64,000 bases of DNA from positions 1 through 64,000 of the forward strand of contig JAHJAA010000037.1 of NCBI GenBank assembly GCA_018814305.1, given 5' to 3'. Made by a program: the position numbers and the translations under genes. Source of the stretch: Pseudomonadota bacterium. GTDB taxonomy: Bacteria; Desulfobacterota; Desulfobulbia; Desulfobulbales; JAGXFP01. Positions 55,913 to 64,000 of the stretch are shown one piece after another; the stretch's first letter is position 1; the number at the start of each line of letters is the position of its first letter. A model generated the notes under the pieces. The model made no database searches, was not told the origin of the DNA, and was given only the letters and a program-made list of their open reading frames with translations.

Positions 55913-58207
55913 ATGAAAAAAGCCTCCTATAATCCCGATCATTTTGATAATGATGTCAGTGGTCTTGGCTCCTATTTCCAACCACGTTCCGACAACGGCA
56001 ACATGGTGATTGATCCTGATTTTGCCTTAACGATCCTCAGCCTGCTCCGGGAATACTGGCAGCCGAACTATCCCTCCGCCACCATCCTCCTCAACAATTG
56101 GCATCTTTCCGCCAACTCCCTGGAATACTTCCTCATCTCAAACTGCGGGGTACCGCGCATCGAACTGGTCCACAAAATCATCGACCTTAAAGGAGCGTAT
56201 GGCTTCCCCTTGCTCAGTGAATTTGTCGAGGCAGGGCTTGAGCGCCAGATCTCCCATACAACCTCGGAAAAGATGGGGATTCTCCCCCTGGCCACCTGTT
56301 CTAACCGTCTTTACTGTCTGGTTTCCCAGGAAAATCAGGCTATTATTCCGGGCCGCGTTGTGCCCTACAAGAATGACCTGCAGCTCATCCCCCTGGGCCG
56401 GTTCGCCAATATTGGGGGGCTCCTTAAGGAACTCTATAAGAATTTGGCCCAACATGACTCCAGTAACCGCCGGATGGGTGAATACCTGGTCCAGCTCGGC
56501 CTCATAGACCCCAAAAAGCTGGCCGCAGCTTTAAAAATCCAGAGTACTACAGGTGAACGGCTGGGGCATATCCTGATGCGTGAAGGACAAATCTCGGAAG
56601 CGGTCTTCTATGAGTCCCTGGCGGGGCTCCTGAAACTCCCCTTCTACCGGCGCACCACCGACCTGATTCAGATGACTGATCCCGAATTGGCCCGCAAACT
56701 GCCCCGTCCCTTTTGTGAGCGCAATATGATCTTCGCCATGCGGCAGGAAGGCGCCGCCCTTTGGGTGGCCACCGATGAACCTCAAAATCAAGAAAAAATG
56801 GAGACCGTTGCCGCCGTCTACCATACCGACAAGACCCACCTCGGCGTGGCCTCCCCGGCCACCATTCGCAACGCCCTGAACTATATCTATGGTGACCAGG
56901 ATGGCAGCTTCAACCTGCATATCCCGATCACCACGATCACCAAGAATCTGACCCCAAGCGATGTTCCGGAGATCGGCGCGGGAATTCCAAAGTTTCTTAA
57001 CTACCTGCTTTACGAGGGGATCAGACGGAAGAGCAGTGATATTCACATTGAATGCTACGAGAAAAAAGTCGCCATCAAACTGAGAATTGATGGTCAACTG
57101 CAACCACTGGGCGATAGCAAGTTCATCACCACTTCCAATGTTCGGTCGCTCTTGGCCAAGATCAAGGTCGATGCCAAACTTGATATTGCCGAACAACGAC
57201 GTCCCCAGGACGGGGTAATCCGCAAACATGTAGGCGACCAGGTGGTTGACTTCCGGGTCGCCATCTGCCCCTCGCTCTGGGGAGAGAACGCTGTATTGCG
57301 GATTTTAAACCAGAGCCAGAAGATGCCCCGGCTCGACGAAATGGGTTTTTCAGACGAAAAGCTCACCCTGTTGCAACGACTGATCCGCAATCCCCAGGGA
57401 TTCATCCTGATGACCGGCCCCACCGGGAGTGGCAAGACCACAACCCTCTACGCCATTCTTCAGGAGCTCTTGAAGTTCGGAATTAAAATCGTCACGGTCG
57501 AAGATCCAATCGAATACGCCATCGATGGCATCCAGCAGAGTCAAGCCGAAGTAGATATAGGGAATACCTTTGACCGTTATTTGCGCTCCTTTATGCGCTG
57601 TGACCCCGATGTAATTCTGATCGGCGAGATCCGCGACCCGGAAACCGCCCAGATGGCAACCCGAGCCGCCCTCACCGGCCATCTGGTTTTAAGCACCCTG
57701 CATGTGAACGATTCAATCAGCACGGTCCGTCGACTGGTTGACATGGGGGTCGAACCCAACCTTGTCTCCCAGACCCTGCTGGGAGTCATCAGTCAGCGAT
57801 TGACCAGAAGATCCTGCCAGCATTGCCTTCAGGAATATGCCCCGGAGAAAGACCTGATCGCGGAATTCTTTCCGGAAGGCCCCCCCGAGGGGATCAAATT
57901 TGTTCATGGAACCGGTTGTTCCTCATGCGACCACACCGGCTTCGCCGGGCGTCTGGCCCTGGTGGAATTCTGGGCCCCCGACGAAGAAGAACGGGTTCTG
58001 ATTGATGCCGGTGTAGACGTGGCGCAATTAAACCGGAGCGCCGTAAAAAACGGCATGCAGCTCCTGCTGGCCGATGCCCTCGACAAGGTAAGTAAAGGGG
58101 AAACCACCCTGGAAGAAGTCCGCAAGGTGGTTCCGTATACCCAGATCGTCAACTACAACCGTCTTATCAAGGAGGCCACCGGAGACCTCAAACAAGAGTC
58201 ACCATAA
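55913..58207 (+). CDS. GspE/PilB-type secretion ATPase
   Basis: A 764-residue hexameric ATPase. An N-terminal segment of about 180 residues, then an MshEN-type domain (about 185-325: MGEYLVQLGLIDPKKLAAAL, RLGHILMREGQ), then the motor: Walker A GPTGSGKTTT (about 502-511), VEDPIEYAIDGIQQSQ, Asp box IGEIRDPETA, His box LSTLHVND, and a CXXC pair (SCQHC, CSSCDHTGF) that would bind zinc. MshEN domains bind cyclic di-GMP, which fits the diguanylate cyclase in this window by theme only. No pilin, secretin or platform gene lies beside it. Confidence 0.9.
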   Translation: MKKASYNPDHFDNDVSGLGSYFQPRSDNGNMVIDPDFALTILSLLREYWQPNYPSATILLNNWHLSANSLEYFLISNCGVPRIELVHKIIDLKGAYGFPLLSEFVEAGLERQISHTTSEKMGILPLATCSNRLYCLVSQENQAIIPGRVVPYKNDLQLIPLGRFANIGGLLKELYKNLAQHDSSNRRMGEYLVQLGLIDPKKLAAALKIQSTTGERLGHILMREGQISEAVFYESLAGLLKLPFYRRTTDLIQMTDPELARKLPRPFCERNMIFAMRQEGAALWVATDEPQNQEKMETVAAVYHTDKTHLGVASPATIRNALNYIYGDQDGSFNLHIPITTITKNLTPSDVPEIGAGIPKFLNYLLYEGIRRKSSDIHIECYEKKVAIKLRIDGQLQPLGDSKFITTSNVRSLLAKIKVDAKLDIAEQRRPQDGVIRKHVGDQVVDFRVAICPSLWGENAVLRILNQSQKMPRLDEMGFSDEKLTLLQRLIRNPQGFILMTGPTGSGKTTTLYAILQELLKFGIKIVTVEDPIEYAIDGIQQSQAEVDIGNTFDRYLRSFMRCDPDVILIGEIRDPETAQMATRAALTGHLVLSTLHVNDSISTVRRLVDMGVEPNLVSQTLLGVISQRLTRRSCQHCLQEYAPEKDLIAEFFPEGPPEGIKFVHGTGCSSCDHTGFAGRLALVEFWAPDEEERVLIDAGVDVAQLNRSAVKNGMQLLLADALDKVSKGETTLEEVRKVVPYTQIVNYNRLIKEATGDLKQESP

Positions 58208-58262
58208 GATCCACCGGCGTCGCTCCCCAACAGGCCGTCAACCGGATCAGACGACAGCGGCC

Positions 58263-58757
58263 TTATTCACTTTTAAAAAAGGCTTTCTTATTGGCCCCGC
58301 AAACCGGGCATTTCTCCGGGGCACCATGCTCATGGGTATGGCCGCATACCTTGCAGATATAGTAGTCGCATTCGGCCATCTCGGCAAGATGATCCAGGGC
58401 CTTCTGATAGAGGGCGGCGTGGGTCTTTTCGACCTCATTGGCAAAACGAAATGACATGGTGGCAGCCTTATGCCCCTCGGCTTCGGCCGCCTCAATCATC
58501 GCCGGATACATATTCTTGAACTCATGGCTTTCCCCGGCGATTGCCTCCTTTAGGTTGTCAACCGTGGTACCGACACCCTTCATGGCCCGCAGGTGGGCAT
58601 GAGCATGGATGGTTTCCGCTGCGGCTGCAGCTCGGAATAATTTGGCGACCTGAACATGACCATCCTTTTCCGCCTGTTGAGCAAAGGCAAGATACTTCCG
58701 GTTGGCCTGAGATTCCCCGGCAAATGCCTCTTGTAGATTTGCTTCCGTCTTTCCCAT
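58263..58757 (-). CDS. rbr: Rubrerythrin
   Basis: A 164-residue non-haem iron protein. The N-terminal four-helix part carries the diiron ligands (FAGESQANRKY, AAAETIHAHAH, IAGESHEF, EVEKTHAALY) and the C-terminal rubredoxin-like part has CKVCGH and CPVCGANKKAFFK. It reduces peroxide in anaerobes. GGAGAAA precedes the start. Length is normal for short rubrerythrins. Confidence 0.95.
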   Translation of the reverse strand: MGKTEANLQEAFAGESQANRKYLAFAQQAEKDGHVQVAKLFRAAAAAETIHAHAHLRAMKGVGTTVDNLKEAIAGESHEFKNMYPAMIEAAEAEGHKAATMSFRFANEVEKTHAALYQKALDHLAEMAECDYYICKVCGHTHEHGAPEKCPVCGANKKAFFKSE

Positions 58758-59163
58758 TTTTTTCTCCTTGAAAATATTTATGGTTCTTCGTTAAAGCTGC
58801 ACCCGAACCATAGAACATTACGCCTTTGAGGAAAAGAACCTTGATCAGCAATATCGATTGTCACTGCCCCTCCCTCCTCAAACCGAAATTGAATCCAAAA
58901 GCCCGATGCCATTACCTTAAACTCTAAGCTATTTTTTAAGCCTTGTTCCCAAATAACAGGAAATCCTGCCACCTAATATTGTTGGAAGAGTGCTCACTTG
59001 CCCCAACCTATCACCAAAAAGTCGTATCACTACCTGTTTTTTCTTTACAAATAGCATTTCCATTGTGCCATAATCAACCAGATACCTTCTGACACCCATG
59101 GGTTTTTATCTCCGGGCAAAATCGCCATAAAGAAAAACCATAGATTGAGAACAAACTATTCAC
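58758..59163. other. Divergent intergenic region
   Basis: About 405 bases between rubrerythrin and the PAS-LuxR gene. A candidate -35 TTTACA at about 59044-59049 and CATAAT near 59070 could serve the plus-strand gene but the spacing is long. Nothing else recognised; a PerR or similar operator for rubrerythrin is not evident. Confidence 0.45.
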
Positions 59164-60483
59164 ATGCCCAAATTGAGTGAAAAAAAATTCCAGTTAATGG
59201 CCGAACTGAGTGCAGATTACATCTTTCAGTTTGATCTCGACGGTACTCTGGCCTACTGCTCGCCGTCCATTGAAAACATCCTGGGCTATACCCCCGCCGA
59301 GGCTGTCGGCAAAAACATCAGGGAACATTTGACGAAGTCGGAGTTCGACAAAATTACCCCACATTTTCAAGAGGTGATCAGCGGCATCCCCCAAAACGGG
59401 CTTGAAGTCGAATGCATCACCAAAACCGGCGACACGGTTTCCCTGGAAATCAATGCCGCCCCTTTTTGGGAAAACAACCATATTTTCGGGATTTTCGGAA
59501 TTGCCCGGGATATCACCCAGCGAAAAAAACAACACGAGGAGTTATACGACAAGCAGAAAACCATCGATGCCCTCTTGAACGTTCCGGACTGCGAATATCT
59601 GGTCCTTGATCGCAACGCGACAATTCTCGATGCAAATATAGGCATGGCCATTCGATTCGATACATCCCTCAAAAACGTTATCGGGCGAAACGCTCTTGAC
59701 CCATTGCCCCCGAAGGTGGCGAAATCGAGGAAAGTGCTTCTTGAACGGGTGTTCAAGACCGGAGAAGGCTGTCGTTATGAAGACCGGATCGAGAATTTAT
59801 CTTTTGACCACAGCCTTTCCCCCATCAAAAGCCCCAATGGCACAGTCACCAAGGTGGCCATCCTATGCCGGGACATTACTTACATCAAAACAATTGAACA
59901 ACAACTCCGGGAGACGGTCGCCCTTCTTGAAAAACAGGGAGAACGGCGTTCAGAGTCGCTTTGCGAGACCCAGGAGATGCTCTGCGGCGAACTTCAACGC
60001 TGCCAACGAATTTCAAAAGAGTTACAGAAAAAGGAGAAAGAACTGCACGACAAGATCCGAAAAATCGAGGAAGCCGAAACCGCCTTGACCGTTCTGCTCC
60101 GTAAACGAGACGAAGAAAGAAGGGCCCTGGCGGAGGAGATGATGATCAAGGTCACCCAGGGGATCCAGCCTTCCCTTAAAAAATTGCGCAAAAGCGGCCT
60201 GTCGGAAAACCAACAGACCTATCTTAAATTCATCGAGTCAAAGATGACCCATCTTTTTTCAACCGCATCCACCCTTGACCCCCTGTGGCAGAACGTCACC
60301 CTGACCCCCACCGAAAAACAGATCGCCGCCCTGATCCGGGAAAATAAATCCTCCAAGGAAATCGCCGAGGTCCTGGATATTGCCAAGTCAACGGTGGATA
60401 CCCACCGGGAAAACATCAGAAAAAAAATCGGGATCAAAAACAAAAAAACCACCCTGAAAAAAGCAATATTATCAATAAATTAG
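59164..60483 (+). CDS. PAS-PAS-LuxR transcription regulator
   Basis: A 439-residue soluble regulator. A first PAS domain (about 5-120, DYIFQFDLDGTLAYCSPSIE), a second PAS domain (about 130-245), a long coiled coil (245-330) and a C-terminal LuxR helix-turn-helix (LTPTEKQIAALIRENKSSKE, IAEVLDIAKSTVDTHRENIR). There is no receiver or kinase domain, so the signal would reach DNA binding through the PAS domains. No strong ribosome binding site precedes the ATG. Targets unknown. Confidence 0.85.
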   Translation: MPKLSEKKFQLMAELSADYIFQFDLDGTLAYCSPSIENILGYTPAEAVGKNIREHLTKSEFDKITPHFQEVISGIPQNGLEVECITKTGDTVSLEINAAPFWENNHIFGIFGIARDITQRKKQHEELYDKQKTIDALLNVPDCEYLVLDRNATILDANIGMAIRFDTSLKNVIGRNALDPLPPKVAKSRKVLLERVFKTGEGCRYEDRIENLSFDHSLSPIKSPNGTVTKVAILCRDITYIKTIEQQLRETVALLEKQGERRSESLCETQEMLCGELQRCQRISKELQKKEKELHDKIRKIEEAETALTVLLRKRDEERRALAEEMMIKVTQGIQPSLKKLRKSGLSENQQTYLKFIESKMTHLFSTASTLDPLWQNVTLTPTEKQIAALIRENKSSKEIAEVLDIAKSTVDTHRENIRKKIGIKNKKTTLKKAILSIN

Positions 60484-60637
60484 AGTAACTGTCCGACAAA
60501 TAATACCGAGCCCCCCTCCCCATTTTCTGTCCGGAATACCGACTTGCCTTCGGCCCCTGATCTTCTCCACAATAAAAACATCACCGGATCCTCTTTTTCG
60601 AGCTCTCGGTTTACTGTCTTCATTGGGAGGTACCGCC

Positions 60638-60931
60638 ATGATCAGCCTACAACACCACTCCGACATTCTGAGCACCTCATTTTTCTTTGGCCTCCTCCTC
60701 CGCTGCCCTTTCGTAGAAGGAAGGAATTCCGACTGTCCCCTTCGCCAATACCACACCGACGGTTCTCCCGAAGAAACCTTCCAGCTCGCCGAGCAGATGT
60801 CAAAAACCATGAAACTCAAGGTTATCGCCCGCCACCACCATTGTTTGCAGACAAGACTCTCAGCCCTCCGCATTCCATTTTTCCGAGGGAAAAAAAACAG
60901 AAAGGAAAATGATAATGCTTCCTTGGGATGA
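60638..60931 (+). CDS. Small conserved deltaproteobacterial protein
   Basis: A 97-residue protein. GGGAGG seven bases before ATG 60638 supports the start. The pattern FFFGLLLRCPF ... DCPLRQYHTDGSPEETFQLA, a Cys-containing N-terminus and helices ending in HHHCLQTR, recalls small proteins of unknown function found in many deltaproteobacteria (from memory). A longer overlapping frame at 60544-60912 has no such support. Confidence 0.6.
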   Translation: MISLQHHSDILSTSFFFGLLLRCPFVEGRNSDCPLRQYHTDGSPEETFQLAEQMSKTMKLKVIARHHHCLQTRLSALRIPFFRGKKNRKENDNASLG

Positions 60932-60979
60932 ATTGTTCGGGTACATCACCTGATTTTTTTAGGAAATGAGGACAAAACG

Positions 60980-61267
60980 ATGTTACAGAGTGCCGAAATT
61001 ATCAATCTTTCCCTGGCCATGGCCGCCATCATCCTGATGCAGCACGAGGGGTTATTGAAAGCCCTGCCAAATCCCCGCCTGTTTCTCTTTGCACTGCTTC
61101 TCATCATCGCCTCTTATTGTTTTACCGTCCTCGAAGGTGTCCTGTGGGGAGACTTTTTTAATCTACTGGAACACCTCTGCTATTTTCTGGCCGGGCTTTT
61201 TTTCATCACCGCCGTCACCCTTGATGATCGGCCGTTGCCCAAAGACACCCAAGGAGGCCGGATATGA
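60980..61267 (+). CDS. Small membrane protein coupled to hybrid kinase
   Basis: A 95-residue protein with three hydrophobic segments (about 5-22, 33-50 and 58-80). AGGAAATGAGGAC lies before the ATG. Its stop overlaps the ATG of the next gene (ATGA), so it is made together with the hybrid kinase, whose N-terminus has a similar pair of helices. It is probably a membrane sensor partner; no family recognised. Confidence 0.75.
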   Translation: MLQSAEIINLSLAMAAIILMQHEGLLKALPNPRLFLFALLLIIASYCFTVLEGVLWGDFFNLLEHLCYFLAGLFFITAVTLDDRPLPKDTQGGRI

Positions 61268-63192
61268 CAAACATTGCCCTGTTCGATCTCTGGGGAATCC
61301 TGGGCTACACCACGGCGGTTTACTGTACCATGAAAAATTCAGCCAACCGCTTTCCGACCATTCCCAAAAACTTCCTCGCCATCGCCTTTGGCATTCTAGC
61401 CCTCGTCGGTGTCGCAAATTTTATCGACCACACCTTGATCAAACAACCGTCAGATTCTTCATTGGATCACTTGGAAGACTATCTTGACCTCCTGTTTCTG
61501 CCGTTTTTTATCTTTTTCACATACACCTTCAAGGCGAGCCATGACCGGGCAGAACGGGAGCAAATAGAAGAGTCCCTCCAGGAAAAAGAAAACCTCTTCC
61601 GGTCCCTGGTGGAGAACATTCCCGGGGTTGTCTATCGCTGCCGGTTCAACACCCAATGGAATTTCTTCCATATCAGCCAGACAATTACCGCGATCACCGG
61701 CTATCCTGCCGAAAACTTCCAAGGCAATTCCCGGCAGTTCTTCAACGCCATCATTCACCCCGAGGACCGTGCCCGGGTTGAGAAGACCATGTTCGAAGGG
61801 ATCGCCGAACACGCCCCCCTTGACCTGGTTTATCGGATCAATCATCTCTCCGGCGCAATTCATTGGGTTCAGGAGCGCGCCCGTTGTCACTACGATCCAT
61901 CCGGCCAGCCCTGCTATCTTGATGGTGTGATCTTCGACATCACCGATAAGAAGGAAATTGAAAAGGAAATAAGCAAGCTGGAAATCGAAGTCAAACAATC
62001 CCAGAAGATGCTGGCCATCGCCACCCTGGCCGGCGGGATTGCTCACGATTTTAATAATATCCTTGCGGCGATCATGGGATTTTGCAAACTGGTCCAGGAA
62101 TCACTCCCCAAGGGCAGCGAGGCGATGGATTTCACCAACCATATCCTGGAGGCTGGCAATCGCGCCACCAATCTGGTCCGACAGATCCTCTCCTTCAGCC
62201 GGCAGCAGGAAGACAAACTGAAGCCCCTCAATGTCCACCTGATCGTCAAAGAGGCCATCAAGCTCCTCCGGGCGACGGTTCCCAGCACTGTCGAAATCCA
62301 TCAGGATATCCGTTCGGAATGTGGCCTGATCCTGGGCGATGCCACCCAAATCCACCAGGTGGTGATGAATCTCTGCGTCAATGGTTTCCTGGCCATGGAT
62401 AAAGACGATGGGGTTCTAGCCATTTCCCTCAAGTCCGTGGAAACCGAGCAGGAGATCAAACTCAAGGGATGCGACCTGCAGCCGACCTGTCTGAAGCTGA
62501 CGGTTCAGGATAATGGTTGCGGGATGACGCCGGACATTGTCGCAAAAATCTTTGAACCTTACTTTACCACTCGCACGCAGGGACAAGGAACCGGTCTGGG
62601 ACTGGCCGTGGTCAAAAGAATTGTCGAGGCCTCCGGAGGGAGTATCTTCGTCGAAAGCACCCCTGGGATAGGCACTAAATTCGAGGTCTTTTTTCCCCTG
62701 GCCGAGGAGGACTTCTTCACCGAATTGCAACGCCAGGATGGCTTGCCCATGGGCAGGAATGAAATGATTCTGGTGGTGGATGATGAAGCGCCCCTCGCCT
62801 TCATGATGGAACAGATGCTTGAAGTCATGGGTTATCGAGCGGTGGGCATCAACAACTGCGGCGAGGCCTTCCAGATGTTTGTTGATGACCCCCAGAGTTT
62901 TGACCTGGTGATCACCGACCTGACCATGCCGAGAATCACCGGTCTTCAGTTTACCGAAAAAATTCTGGCGATCCGACCGGATATGCCGGTGATCCTCTGC
63001 ACAGGATATGTGGAACGAATCGACCGGGAGCAGGCCAGGGCCATGGGAATCAGGGAGGTGATCTACAAGCCGTTTACCGATATTCATCTCGGGCAGGTGA
63101 TCCGTGCCGTTTTAGACGAACAGGCCACTATGCAACCCGCCCTCATTCAGGAAACTGAAGCGGTGATCACAACCCCATACGGTGTTCAATAA
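61264..63192 (+). CDS. Membrane hybrid histidine kinase (PAS-HisKA-HATPase-REC)
   Basis: A 642-residue kinase. Three hydrophobic segments within residues 1-92, a coiled coil, a PAS/PAC domain (about 110-235), HisKA with GGIAHDFNNILAAIMGF (His 261), HATPase with DNGCGMTPDI and GTGLGLAVVKRI, and a receiver with Asp 552 in LVITDLTMPR and VIYKPFTD. It would relay phosphate from His 261 to Asp 552. It is translationally coupled to the small membrane protein before it. No output gene lies beside it. Confidence 0.9.
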   Translation: MTNIALFDLWGILGYTTAVYCTMKNSANRFPTIPKNFLAIAFGILALVGVANFIDHTLIKQPSDSSLDHLEDYLDLLFLPFFIFFTYTFKASHDRAEREQIEESLQEKENLFRSLVENIPGVVYRCRFNTQWNFFHISQTITAITGYPAENFQGNSRQFFNAIIHPEDRARVEKTMFEGIAEHAPLDLVYRINHLSGAIHWVQERARCHYDPSGQPCYLDGVIFDITDKKEIEKEISKLEIEVKQSQKMLAIATLAGGIAHDFNNILAAIMGFCKLVQESLPKGSEAMDFTNHILEAGNRATNLVRQILSFSRQQEDKLKPLNVHLIVKEAIKLLRATVPSTVEIHQDIRSECGLILGDATQIHQVVMNLCVNGFLAMDKDDGVLAISLKSVETEQEIKLKGCDLQPTCLKLTVQDNGCGMTPDIVAKIFEPYFTTRTQGQGTGLGLAVVKRIVEASGGSIFVESTPGIGTKFEVFFPLAEEDFFTELQRQDGLPMGRNEMILVVDDEAPLAFMMEQMLEVMGYRAVGINNCGEAFQMFVDDPQSFDLVITDLTMPRITGLQFTEKILAIRPDMPVILCTGYVERIDREQARAMGIREVIYKPFTDIHLGQVIRAVLDEQATMQPALIQETEAVITTPYGVQ

Positions 63193-63602
63193 CCGCAGGA
63201 GATATCCTGATGACCGGGAGCCATTAATAAAGGGACACCACATCAATGGAACGGGAGATGAATGAGTGCTGTGTTATGTGATAATTCGGCATAACTTTAC
63301 TCCCTGCCTTGGCGATGCCCTGCATACCCTTCGGAGAATCACCTCTGCCTCATTCAAAATGATCTCCATGAGAACCATCCCATGAACTATTCCCTTCCTT
63401 TCCCCCGACATTTTCACTTTTTTTGTTTACGAACAATTATTGGCAAAAAAAATAATTAATCGGTAAGCTGGTTTTTAATACTTCTTGTCTTCTACCATAG
63501 CCATAATGTGTTTTTAAAAGTTTCTACCTAAGATTAATGAACCGATCAACCGGCTCCTAAGGCTGTATCTCGCCCAAGAGCTGCATTTGAAGAGGGGAAA
63601 CA
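63193..63602. other. Intergenic region before the hydrogenase gene
   Basis: The 410 bases after the kinase hold no convincing gene. The part from about 63420 to 63540 is AT-rich and probably contains the promoter of the hydrogenase operon; I could not place boxes. GAGGGGAAACA lies just before the ATG at 63603. Confidence 0.5.
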
Positions 63603-64000
63603 ATGTCCGACAAGCCCAAGATCGCCATGTACTGGGCCTCATCCTGCGGCGGATGTGAAATTGCCCTGGTCAATCTCCACGAAAAGATCCTCGACGTGGA
63701 TGCCGCTTTTAACCTCTTTTTCTGCCCGTGCCTGGTCGATACCAAGACCAAAGACATCGAGGCTCTCGCTGATGGCGAACTGGCCATCACCTTCTTCAAC
63801 GGGGCCATCCGGACCGATGAAAACCTGGAGATGGCCCGTCTGCTCCGCAAAAAATCACAGATCCTCATCGCCTTCGGTTCCTGCGCTGTTGAGGGGTGTA
63901 TCCCGGCCCTTGGCAACCTGGTCCCGGCCGCTAAATATTTCGACCCGATTTATCGTGACAATCTCACCACCGCCAATCCCGACAACATTATCCCCCTCAA
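63603..64000 (+). CDS. MvhG-type [NiFe] hydrogenase small subunit (partial)
   Basis: The first 132 codons of an iron-sulfur protein cut by the window end. MYWASSCGGCEIALVNLHE carries the first Cys pair of the proximal cluster site, and FGSCAVEGCIPALGN the next two Cys, as in small subunits of group 3 (F420-non-reducing, MvhG-like) hydrogenases and the related NuoB-like family. GAGGGGAAACA supports the start. It would carry electrons between the NiFe large subunit and partners such as heterodisulfide reductase-like proteins. The nickel transporter 10 kb upstream could supply the metal. Confidence 0.85.
   Translation, partial: MSDKPKIAMYWASSCGGCEIALVNLHEKILDVDAAFNLFFCPCLVDTKTKDIEALADGELAITFFNGAIRTDENLEMARLLRKKSQILIAFGSCAVEGCIPALGNLVPAAKYFDPIYRDNLTTANPDNIIPL

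Overview
The window looks like the chromosome of an anaerobic, respiratory Gram-negative bacterium of the Desulfobacterota (the former Deltaproteobacteria). This is inferred from the gene mix: a multihaem cytochrome c, rubrerythrin, an MvhG-type hydrogenase small subunit, a nickel ECF transporter behind a NikR-type operator of the delta-proteobacterial pattern, molybdenum cofactor genes and many PAS/histidine-kinase regulators. I see no rRNA, tRNA or CRISPR array.

Region 1 (1-39 kb) is an accessory, surface-oriented region, mostly on the minus strand. It opens with a DUF6916-like gene, an unknown protein coupled to a class I methyltransferase, and a Thr-linker lipoprotein. Then come two giant secreted repeat proteins in tandem (1221 and about 2406 aa), a 7TM hybrid sensor kinase, and a third giant protein (about 3309 aa) with a DUF4347-like head and 17 beta-rich repeats. 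The first and third giants share a C-terminal cassette of about 300 aa that is still highly similar as DNA. Between and after them lies a decayed zone. It holds five copies of an RTX/HCBP-type C-terminal tail (one in an intact chimeric ORF, four as remnants), a truncated REP-type transposase, a BNR-like gene tail, a MITE and three toxin-antitoxin modules: ParDE with a frameshifted toxin, HepT/MntA with both motifs intact, and a Phd/PIN pair. An arylsulfotransferase-like lipoprotein and a frameshifted double-DUF1566 lipoprotein sit here too, as does a probable tRNA-queuosine mannosyltransferase.

Region 2 (39-50 kb) is housekeeping and metabolic: YkgJ-like Cys-cluster protein, HIT protein, mobB-mobA-moeA, a tetrahaem cytochrome, serS, a DUF2892 protein, ddl overlapping a diguanylate cyclase gene, a soluble hybrid kinase and a Pro/Ala-rich secreted protein.

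Region 3 (50-64 kb) holds the NikMN/NikQ/NikO-type transporter (CbiMQO family), an ABC-2 exporter, a GspE/PilB ATPase, rubrerythrin, a PAS-LuxR regulator, a small membrane protein coupled to a hybrid kinase, and the start of a hydrogenase small subunit gene cut by the window edge. Nickel uptake and hydrogenase fit together: the transporter would feed the [NiFe] enzyme.

The most unusual theme is exchange and decay of C-terminal modules of secreted proteins: a converted cassette between two giants, and RTX tails scattered beside every toxin-antitoxin module.
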